A stretch of 10,593 nucleotides of DNA from Prevotellaceae bacterium (lineage in GTDB: Bacteria > Bacteroidota > Bacteroidia > Bacteroidales > UBA932). The notes beneath the pieces were generated by a model, which worked only from the letters and a program-made list of their open reading frames with translations, ran no database searches and was not told where the DNA came from. The position numbers and the translations under genes were made by a program. The stretch covers positions 1 through 10,593 of the forward strand of contig JAIRMK010000161.1 of assembly GCA_031258755.1 (NCBI GenBank), written 5' to 3'. This document shows positions 4,434 through 10,593 of the stretch, in pieces; within the stretch, counting starts at the first letter, position 1, and every line of letters begins with the position of its first letter.

Positions 4434-6509
4434 ATGAAAAACATGAAAAAATATCTTTTCCTTGCGTTCGCGGTGTGTGTGGTCCGGTTTGGTTTTGCTC
4501 AAACTAATGTGACCTTTACGCGTGATTACTTTTATGACAGAGAGGAACAGTTGGCTGATGCACTGCGGCAAATACAGGAGGGGGATAAATACTATTCGGA
4601 AGCGGAAAAGCGTAACCCGTCGCCTTTGGTTTTTAACTTGTCGGCCGAAGCGCTTTATGCTGCGGCTTTGCCTTTTTATTTAGAGGCTAATATTTTTAAT
4701 CCGAATAATGTGGATCTGAACCGTCGCATTGCGAAGTGCTATCTTTTTGTACAACGTGAAAAAGCCTTGTTCTACGTGCAAAAAGCAATGAGTATAAGTG
4801 TGGAAATTCACCCCGAAATGTACCTGATACAGGCGTTGGCCGCTCAATCGATGTCGCAGTTTGATCAGGCTATAGAATCATACAAACAATACAAAAGCCG
4901 GCTTTCGCCGCAAGGATATGCCCAATATGCCGGATTGATAGAAAAACATTTGGCTGAATGTGTTGCCGCAAAAGAGGCTGTGGAAAAACCGCAAAACATA
5001 TTTGTGGATAACGTGGGGCAGAAAGTCAATACGAGCGGCCCTGACTTCAACCCTTTATTCGTGTCGAAAGAAGGCAGCATGATTTATAACCGGGGAGTTC
5101 TTTCGCCGGGCTCCAAAAAAATGACATATAATATTTTATCGGCGCCCAAAGATAAAGGCGTGTTTGCCGATCCTCAACAAACATCCTTTCCGGACGCCGG
5201 ATATGCGGTGCTTTACATTACGGAAGAGGAGGATTACGCCTTGCTGTACAATCCCAACAAAGGGAAAGGCGATATTTTTGAAATATATCGGAATGCCGAT
5301 GGTACATGGAGAAAACCGGTCTCTGCGGGCAAGAACGTAAACCACCGCAAGTGGGATGAAAGAACCGCATACCTGTCGCCCGAAGGCAATGTGATGTTTT
5401 TCTCGAGCAACAGGCCGGGCGGTTATGGCGGTTATGATATTTATTATGCTACGCAGGATTTTCGCGGCAAGTGGAGCAAGCCTGTGAATATCGGTGCGGC
5501 AATAAACAGCGAGTATGACGACCACATTTTGTATGTGTCGGCATCGGGTAACACTTTATATTTTGCTTCTCAAGGGCATGAATCGATAGGCGGTTTTGAC
5601 ATCTTTCAGGCGTCGTTGGAAAAAGGCGCATGGGGCGCTGTGAAAAATCTGGGTTATCCGATTAACTCGCCTTCCGATGAAATTTCTTTTTATCCCGCCA
5701 GGCGTACGTCGGAATTTTATATTTCGTCAAACCGGGTAGGTACACATGGCAGTTTTGATGTGTACCGCCTTATTTCGGTAAACCCGAATAAAAAGGTAGT
5801 CAGCAATTACGAAGACAACTTGTTGGCCTACCATGCGCAACATATTTCCGAATTTGTGATTGAATCAACGGTACAGATAAAAGGTACGGAAATGGTAACG
5901 TTGAATGGTGTGGTTACCAATGAGCAGAAAAATCCGGTCAAGGCGGTTATTTCCATTTTCAATACACGTACAGGCATAGAGGTGGCGCAATTTGAGTCAA
6001 ATGCTGCTACCGGGCAATTTACCCTTCCGGTGCCGGTGGGATCGAATTACGCCATGTTGGTGACGGCCCCGGGCTACATGTTCCAATCACAAAATATCAA
6101 TGTGCCGTATGGCACCAAATCAAGAGACCTGTATCGTTATGTGGAACTTCTGAAGATGGAAGTGGACAAGAGCGTGGCGCTGCGTAACGTATTCTTCGAT
6201 TTCGGACAATATATCCCAACTGCGGCCTCGTTCAAGGAATTGAACGTGTTGTTCCAGTTGATGGTTGATCAACCTAATATAAAGGTGGAAATTTCGGGGC
6301 ATACCGATAATCGCGGCTCGCTGCGAGCCAATCAAATTTTGTCGGAACGCCGTGCAAAAGCCATTGTCGATTTCTTGATTAGAAACGGCATTGACCCGGC
6401 AAGGTTGAGTTATGTGGGTTATGGTTATGAGCGCCCTATCGCACCGAATACTACGGTGGAAGGACGCAGTCAAAACCGTCGTACGGAATTTAAAATTATT
6501 AGTCAATAA
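4434..6509 (+). CDS. porE: PorE-type OmpA-family protein of the type IX secretion system
   Basis: The 691-residue exported protein has the four-part architecture of PorE (PG1058 of Porphyromonas gingivalis): a TPR-like helical region (about 36-180), a beta-propeller with PD40/WD40-like blades (about 200-450; FSSNRPGGYGGYDIYYA at 323-339, SIGGFDIFQ, SSNRVGTHGSFDVYR), a carboxypeptidase-regulatory-like domain (488-558), and an OmpA C-terminal peptidoglycan-binding domain (583-691). The last contains the key Asp625 in GHTDNRG and Arg640 in NQILSERRA. In P. gingivalis PorE is attached at the periplasmic face of the outer membrane and links the secretion machinery to peptidoglycan. The N terminus looks like a type I signal peptide (cleavage near FGFAQ, residue 23). 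There is no well-placed lipobox Cys; Cys15 is too early. The start may be 4434 or the in-frame ATG at 4443. The stop directly abuts the mqnC start. Related multidomain OmpA proteins outside T9SS exist, so orthology is likely rather than certain. Confidence 0.85.
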   Translation: MKNMKKYLFLAFAVCVVRFGFAQTNVTFTRDYFYDREEQLADALRQIQEGDKYYSEAEKRNPSPLVFNLSAEALYAAALPFYLEANIFNPNNVDLNRRIAKCYLFVQREKALFYVQKAMSISVEIHPEMYLIQALAAQSMSQFDQAIESYKQYKSRLSPQGYAQYAGLIEKHLAECVAAKEAVEKPQNIFVDNVGQKVNTSGPDFNPLFVSKEGSMIYNRGVLSPGSKKMTYNILSAPKDKGVFADPQQTSFPDAGYAVLYITEEEDYALLYNPNKGKGDIFEIYRNADGTWRKPVSAGKNVNHRKWDERTAYLSPEGNVMFFSSNRPGGYGGYDIYYATQDFRGKWSKPVNIGAAINSEYDDHILYVSASGNTLYFASQGHESIGGFDIFQASLEKGAWGAVKNLGYPINSPSDEISFYPARRTSEFYISSNRVGTHGSFDVYRLISVNPNKKVVSNYEDNLLAYHAQHISEFVIESTVQIKGTEMVTLNGVVTNEQKNPVKAVISIFNTRTGIEVAQFESNAATGQFTLPVPVGSNYAMLVTAPGYMFQSQNINVPYGTKSRDLYRYVELLKMEVDKSVALRNVFFDFGQYIPTAASFKELNVLFQLMVDQPNIKVEISGHTDNRGSLRANQILSERRAKAIVDFLIRNGIDPARLSYVGYGYERPIAPNTTVEGRSQNRRTEFKIISQ

Positions 6510-7553
6510 ATGATCACCGAAGACGAAGCCCTGTTTCTCTATGAGCAGGTGCCCGTCAATGAACTGATAACGCTCGCCGATGCTTCCCGGCAACAACATG
6601 TGCCGGGAAACGGAGTGAGTTGGCAAATTGACCGGAATGTAAATATTACCAATGCCTGTATCTCGGGCTGTTTGTTTTGCAATTTTCATTGTAAACCCCA
6701 TCAAACTGAAAAATTATTCACTACCACCATAGATGATTATTGCCGGAAAATAGACGAGCTGTTTTCATTGGGCGGCAACCAGCTATTGTTGCAAGGCGGA
6801 TTGCATCCGAAATATGGCCTCGATTTTTACACGGAATTATTCCGGACGCTGAAACAACGCTATCCGGCATTGAAACTTCATGCGCTGGGGCCTCCTGAGG
6901 TGGCGCATATTGCGCGTTTGAGCAATTTGAGTTACCGGGAGGTGTTGGTGCAATTGCGCGATGCGGGGCTTGACAGCTTGCCGGGAGCAGGCGCCGAAAT
7001 CCTGATAGACCGTGTGCGCACACAATTGTCGCCGGGCAAACCCGGTGCGCAGGCCTGGCTCGAGGTGATGCGTGAAGCGCACCTGCTGAACATGCCTACG
7101 TCGGCCACCATGGTATTTGGGCATCTTGAAACTAAACGCGAACGCATACAACATTTAATAAAAATTCGTACCTTGCAGCATGAAAAACCGAAAGGAGTGC
7201 ATGGATTTTTGTCGTTTATTTGTTGGCCGATGCAGTTACAGGGCACGCAGCTCGAGGGAAAGATGGCGCCGGTATCGGCGGTGGAATACATCAAGACAAT
7301 AGCGGTGAGCCGGCTGGTGCTCGACAACATTACAAATATTCAGGCCTCGTGGCTGACGGTGGGACGCGAAACGGCGCAAGTGTGCCTGCATGCAGGCGCC
7401 AACGACTTGGGCTCGATTATGATAGAGGAGCATGTGGTGTCGGCGGCGGGCGCAACACACCGGATGGATGCAGCAGACATGCAGGCCACCATCCGGGAAG
7501 CAGGCTACGAGCCGTGGTTGCGCGATCAATTATTTCGTCGGGTAGAAACGTAA
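6510..7553 (+). CDS. mqnC: Cyclic dehypoxanthinyl futalosine synthase (radical SAM)
   Basis: The 347-residue radical SAM enzyme makes cyclic dehypoxanthinyl futalosine from dehypoxanthinyl futalosine, a step in the futalosine route to menaquinone in the cytoplasm. The [4Fe-4S] cluster motif CxxxCxxC is Cys50, Cys54 and Cys57, within NITNACISGCLFCNF. Other MqnC hallmarks are LLLQGGLHP (92-100), GLDSLPGAGAEILIDRVR (153-170), TSATMVFGHLET (197-208) and SWLTVGRETAQ ... GANDLGSIMIEEHVV (280-310). The PGAGAEI and SWLTVG segments favour MqnC over the related MqnE or CofH enzymes. The start follows directly after the porE stop (TAA-ATG), implying translational coupling. A nucleoside-hydrolase-family gene follows after 20 bases. 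No other menaquinone genes are in the window. Confidence 0.92.
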   Translation: MITEDEALFLYEQVPVNELITLADASRQQHVPGNGVSWQIDRNVNITNACISGCLFCNFHCKPHQTEKLFTTTIDDYCRKIDELFSLGGNQLLLQGGLHPKYGLDFYTELFRTLKQRYPALKLHALGPPEVAHIARLSNLSYREVLVQLRDAGLDSLPGAGAEILIDRVRTQLSPGKPGAQAWLEVMREAHLLNMPTSATMVFGHLETKRERIQHLIKIRTLQHEKPKGVHGFLSFICWPMQLQGTQLEGKMAPVSAVEYIKTIAVSRLVLDNITNIQASWLTVGRETAQVCLHAGANDLGSIMIEEHVVSAAGATHRMDAADMQATIREAGYEPWLRDQLFRRVET

Positions 7554-7573
7554 AAAAGTAAATAAGTGAGATT

Positions 7574-8344
7574 ATGAAAACAAAAGAAGAGATAGTGGAC
7601 AACTGGTTGCCCCGCTACACCGGACAAAAAATAGAAGATTTCGGCAATCTTATTTTACTGACTAATTTCAGGGATTATCTGAGCATGTTTGTAGAAAAAA
7701 TGAATACGAAAATAGTATTTGAAAATGCAAATATGCCGTGCGCTACCGCAGAAGGCATTACCATGATTAATTTCGGCATGGGCAGTCCGAATGCGGCCAC
7801 CATTATGGATTTGTTGTCGGCCATTCATCCGAAAGCGGTATTGTTTCTCGGCAAGTGCGGCACGCTCAAAAATGACCATCAGGTGGGCGATTTTATTTTG
7901 CCCATTGCGGCGGTGCGCGGCGACGGCACGTCGAATAATTATTTTCCGCCGGAAGTGCCGGCTTTACCTGCGTTCATGCTGCAACGCGCCGTATCGACCA
8001 CTATCCGTGACACAAATTGTGATTACTGGACGGGTACCGTATATACCAGTAACCGCCGGGTGTGGGAATATGACGATGCGTTTAAAGACTACTTGCGCAC
8101 TATTCGCTGTATGGCCGTTGATATGGAGACCGCCACCCTGTTCTCTGTAGGATTTTATAATTCAATCAGCACCGGTGCACTGCTGCTGGTGTCGGATCTG
8201 CCTATGATTGCCGAGGGTGTGAAAACGTCAAAAAGCGACAAGATAGTCACCGAAAACTTTGCACGCCTCCATTTGCAAATGGGTATTGATGCGCTTAAAC
8301 TTATTCAGCGTGATGGCAGCTCGGTGAAACATTTGCGTTTTTAG
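7574..8344 (+). CDS. amn: AMP nucleosidase (short Bacteroidota type)
   Basis: The 256-residue protein belongs to the nucleoside phosphorylase/hydrolase superfamily and closely matches proteins annotated as AMP nucleosidase in Bacteroidales. That enzyme cleaves AMP to adenine and ribose 5-phosphate. Visible motifs are the KEEIVDNWLPRYTG start typical of the group, NFGMGSPNAA (66-75), FLGKCG (91-96), YWTGTVYTSNRRVWE (151-165), the nucleoside-binding AVDMETATLF (181-190), and VSDLP with the likely catalytic Asp208. It corresponds only to the catalytic domain of the much longer E. coli Amn and lacks the N-terminal regulatory region, as is normal in this phylum. Next to mqnC, it could instead act on a futalosine-type or other purine nucleoside, since MqnB belongs to the same superfamily; sequence favours AMP nucleosidase. 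Confidence 0.88.
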   Translation: MKTKEEIVDNWLPRYTGQKIEDFGNLILLTNFRDYLSMFVEKMNTKIVFENANMPCATAEGITMINFGMGSPNAATIMDLLSAIHPKAVLFLGKCGTLKNDHQVGDFILPIAAVRGDGTSNNYFPPEVPALPAFMLQRAVSTTIRDTNCDYWTGTVYTSNRRVWEYDDAFKDYLRTIRCMAVDMETATLFSVGFYNSISTGALLLVSDLPMIAEGVKTSKSDKIVTENFARLHLQMGIDALKLIQRDGSSVKHLRF

Positions 8345-8359
8345 CTATTTTGTAAAACT

Positions 8360-9667
8360 ATGGACGGAATAAATTTTATAACCGGTACATTTGGCATAAA
8401 AACCGCCATGCGGCTAAAGGCTGTGTGTGTGGCGCCTTTTGTGGCCTGTATGCTATGTGTGGCGCCTTCATTTGCGCAAATACAGGACAAGGATATCCAC
8501 AGTGTACAATGTTTTGTGGGCGATAACGAGTTGTCGGATCCCATCATGGAGTTTCGCGGGAAAGAGCATATCACCTTGTGGTTTGATGATTTTAACGAAG
8601 CGCGCGGCTATCTTCATTATACCCTCGTGCACTGTGACGCCGACTGGAACGAAGACGGCCTGTTCTTTAGCGACTACATGGACGGCTTCGTTGAAAATCC
8701 CCTGCGCGATTATGCGTTATCATTTCAAACACAGACGAACTATATTTATTATAGATTGCAAATTCCGAATGAGGATGTGCAATTGAAAGCATCGGGCAAT
8801 TATCTTATAAAAATATATGAAAGGGATCCCGAAAAACCGGTATTGACGCAGCGTTTTTCTGTATATGAAAAGGCGGTAACGGTTAAATTGAATACGCGGG
8901 GGCCAATGCTTACCGGTGAAAGTTGTTTGCAGCAACTTGAGTTCTCAGTCCGGCATCCGGCCTTGTCGGTACGTGACGCCTACAAGGAGCTTAAAGTGCG
9001 GGTCACGCAAAACGGCGTCGCCCTGCCCGGCGTGGAAAATCCGTCTCCCTCGTTTATCGAACAACATGAAGTGTCTTATACTTTGGCCACTAAAAACTGG
9101 TATCCGGGCGGCAATGAGTACCGGATTTTCGATGTACGCACGCTCGATTTCGGGGCGCAGGGCGTACGGCAAGTGCGTTATGACGAGCTGGGCGTGCCTT
9201 ATGCCTTGCTGAATGTGGACACGCCGCGCGAACATAAACCCTATACTTTCATCAATGACCTTAACGGGAAATACCGGGTAGAGGCCAACCGGAGAACCAA
9301 CCGCCATACCGAAGCCGAATATGTGATGGCCGGCTTCACGTTGGATTCCGAAGAATTTCAAGACGCCGGCGTCTTTGTCTTCGGCCAGTTGTCGAACTTC
9401 GCCCTGCGTCCCGAATTTGCCATGACCTACAATGTGGACGCCGGCGCTTATGAATTAAATGTGCCTGTGAAACAAGCCTATTACAACTACCGGTACGTGC
9501 TGGTTCCCCATCATAAACCGCCCGACTGGAACGCCGTTGAAGGCTGTTTTGCCGAAGCCGAAAATTATTATACCGTGCTGGTATATTACCGTTCTTTCCG
9601 CGACCGCTACGACCGTTTGGTCGGCATCCATTCCGTGAATACGCTACAGGCCGGAAGTGCAAAATAG
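8360..9667 (+). CDS. Type IX secretion system plug protein (DUF5103)
   Basis: The protein matches the DUF5103 / T9SS plug family in length and motifs: an N-terminal beta domain starting DKDIHSVQCFVG (43-54), NWYPGGNEYRIFDVR (246-260), the NDLNGKY signature (299-305), and AENYYTVLVYYR near the end (400-411). In Flavobacterium johnsoniae the Plug protein closes the periplasmic end of the giant SprA translocon when no PorV-cargo complex is bound. A signal peptide is present (MRLKAVCVAPFVACMLCVAPSFAQ, residues 17-40). The true start may therefore be the ATG at 8408, which gives 419 residues and a normal n-region. The 8360 ATG (435 residues) is listed because its 15-base gap to the previous stop fits the operon. 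The gene supports T9SS function for the PorE-type gene upstream. Confidence 0.88.
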   Translation: MDGINFITGTFGIKTAMRLKAVCVAPFVACMLCVAPSFAQIQDKDIHSVQCFVGDNELSDPIMEFRGKEHITLWFDDFNEARGYLHYTLVHCDADWNEDGLFFSDYMDGFVENPLRDYALSFQTQTNYIYYRLQIPNEDVQLKASGNYLIKIYERDPEKPVLTQRFSVYEKAVTVKLNTRGPMLTGESCLQQLEFSVRHPALSVRDAYKELKVRVTQNGVALPGVENPSPSFIEQHEVSYTLATKNWYPGGNEYRIFDVRTLDFGAQGVRQVRYDELGVPYALLNVDTPREHKPYTFINDLNGKYRVEANRRTNRHTEAEYVMAGFTLDSEEFQDAGVFVFGQLSNFALRPEFAMTYNVDAGAYELNVPVKQAYYNYRYVLVPHHKPPDWNAVEGCFAEAENYYTVLVYYRSFRDRYDRLVGIHSVNTLQAGSAK

Positions 9668-9675
9668 TAAACTTA

Positions 9676-9707
9676 TTTTTATATTTGATAATTTTTATAT
9701 ACTTTTG
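9676..9707 (+). promoter_or_regulatory. Promoter of rpoD
   Basis: A perfect -7 box, TACTTTTG, lies at 9700-9707. The best-spaced -33 candidate is a T-rich TTTT at 9676-9679 (20-base spacer). The TTTG at 9684-9687 is only 12 bases from the -7 box and too close. Transcription would begin near 9713, giving a leader of about 17 bases before the ATG at 9730. Confidence 0.6.
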
Positions 9708-9729
9708 CAGCCTTATATCATCTCCAATT

Positions 9730-10590
9730 ATGAGACAGCTTAAAATCACAAAATCGATTACAAACCGTGAGAGCGCATCGCTTGATAAATACCTGCAAGA
9801 AATTGGCCGTGAAGAATTGATTTCCGTGGAGGAAGAAGTAGAGTTAGCCCAGCGCATTAAGCGGGGCGATCAGGAGGCTTTGGAGAAACTCACCCGGGCC
9901 AATTTGAGGTTTGTGGTGTCGGTAGCGAAGCAATACCAAAATCAAGGCCTCAGTCTCCCGGACTTGATTAACGAAGGTAATTTGGGCTTAATCAAAGCTG
10001 CCGAAAAATTTGATGAAACGCGCGGGTTCAAGTTTATTTCTTATGCCGTGTGGTGGATTCGTCAATCTATCCTGCAAGCGCTGGCCGAGCAATCGCGTAT
10101 TGTACGTTTACCCCTTAATCAGGTGGGGTCGCTGAATAAAATCAACAAAGCGCTGGCTAAATTTGAACAGGAGCATGAGCGTGCGCCGTCGCCCGAAGAG
10201 TTGGCCGCCGTTCTTGAAATCCCGCGTGAAAAAATTTCCGACACCCTGCGTGTCTCAGGCCGCCATGTGTCGGTTGATGCACCTTTTGTGGACGGCGAAG
10301 ACAACAGCCTGCTCGATGTGCTGGTCAATAACGACTCGCCCAATGCCGACAGAGGATTAATCAACGAGTCCCTTTCCCGCGAGATAGACCGCGCCCTCTC
10401 GACCCTCACCGAGCGCGAGCGCGACATCGTAAAATACTTCTTCGGCATCGGCACACAGGAAATGACGCTCGAGGAAATCGGCGAACACTTCGGCCTTACC
10501 CGCGAACGGGTGCGGCAGATTAAGGAAAAAGCCATCCGCCGCTTGCGTCACAGCACCCGCAGCAAGCTACTCAAAACCTATTTGGGATAA
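9730..10590 (+). CDS. rpoD: RNA polymerase primary sigma factor (sigma-70 family)
   Basis: The 286-residue protein is the short primary sigma factor of Bacteroidota, which recognises the TTTG / TAnnTTTG promoters seen in this window. Region 1.2 is at about residues 15-50 (SLDKYLQEIGREELIS) and region 2 at 55-125, with the core-binding and -10-melting block DLINEGNLGLIKAAEKFDE followed by FISYAVWWIRQSI. Region 3 is at 131-205 and region 4 at 215-280, with the helix-turn-helix TLEEIGEHFGLTRERVRQIK (246-265). The N-terminal region 1.1 of proteobacterial sigma-70 is absent, as expected for the phylum. ATG 9730 was chosen because MRQLKITKSIT is the conserved family N terminus and it lies just after the promoter; an upstream start at 9685 would overlap the -7 box. 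Confidence 0.97.
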   Translation: MRQLKITKSITNRESASLDKYLQEIGREELISVEEEVELAQRIKRGDQEALEKLTRANLRFVVSVAKQYQNQGLSLPDLINEGNLGLIKAAEKFDETRGFKFISYAVWWIRQSILQALAEQSRIVRLPLNQVGSLNKINKALAKFEQEHERAPSPEELAAVLEIPREKISDTLRVSGRHVSVDAPFVDGEDNSLLDVLVNNDSPNADRGLINESLSREIDRALSTLTERERDIVKYFFGIGTQEMTLEEIGEHFGLTRERVRQIKEKAIRRLRHSTRSKLLKTYLG

Positions 10591-10593
10591 GCA

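Larger units (their letters stand above)
3349..9667 (+). other. Predicted five-gene operon: TPR, porE-like, mqnC, amn-like, T9SS plug
   Basis: Five plus-strand genes follow one strong promoter with gaps of 17, 0, 20 and 15 bases. I see no hairpin-plus-T terminator and no consensus -7 box between them. The set mixes envelope/secretion genes (first, second, fifth) with menaquinone and purine metabolism (third, fourth). Cotranscription is inferred from spacing only. Confidence 0.65.

Noticed and set aside
6120..7602. Several long minus-strand open frames opposite porE and mqnC
   Set aside because: They are antisense shadows of well-supported genes and show no recognisable domain or promoter.
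9685..9729. N-terminal extension of RpoD beginning at 9685
   Set aside because: It overlaps the -7 box, lacks an ATG start, and the conserved family N terminus MRQLKITKSIT begins at 9730.
1..10593. CRISPR array, tRNA, rRNA, transposase, integrase or phage genes
   Set aside because: I looked for regular spaced repeats, tRNA-like folds and mobile-element enzymes on both strands and saw none.

Overview
The window reads as chromosome from a Bacteroidota bacterium, probably an anaerobic or microaerophilic member of the Bacteroidales. The evidence is a short primary sigma factor without region 1.1, promoters of the TTTG / TAnnTTTG type, no Shine-Dalgarno sequences, a rubrerythrin, two type IX secretion system (T9SS) proteins, and a FISUMP-domain protein. 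The gene content is mostly conserved housekeeping and envelope functions. I see no phage, insertion sequence, CRISPR array, tRNA or rRNA.

Left part (1-2105). A FISUMP-domain protein gene runs in from beyond the left edge and stops at 910. Its last 200 bases look like a C-type-lectin-fold C terminus with a different codon style from the rest. It converges on a minus-strand DUF2461 gene (1437-2105). The 526-base gap between their 3' ends has no credible gene. It is packed with dispersed-type repeats: a 14-bp tandem repeat, a CTCTGTGG-unit inverted repeat, a double hairpin ending in a T run, a GC-rich palindromic element, and a GTTGCCC hairpin.

Middle (2106-3231). A compact divergent promoter region with mirror-image -7 boxes separates the DUF2461 gene from a small lipoprotein gene. 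The lipoprotein has a Rieske-like fold signature but lacks the histidine ligands, and its start codon lies so close to the -7 box that the mRNA is probably leaderless. Rubrerythrin follows 15 bases later, so the two probably form a unit connected with oxidative stress or redox chemistry.

Right part (3349-10590). A near-consensus promoter (TTTG-N20-TATATTTG) precedes five tightly spaced plus-strand genes: an exported TPR protein, a PorE-type OmpA-family T9SS protein, MqnC of the futalosine menaquinone pathway, a short AMP-nucleosidase-type enzyme, and a T9SS plug protein (DUF5103). Gaps are 0-20 bases, so they look like one operon mixing secretion and quinone/nucleoside genes. The primary sigma factor rpoD follows with its own promoter.

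I did not find an obviously new system. The most worthwhile leads are the His-less Rieske-like lipoprotein paired with rubrerythrin, the T9SS genes flanking mqnC/amn with an uncharacterised TPR partner, the lectin-like C terminus with shifted codon usage, and the structured repeats at 907-1398.
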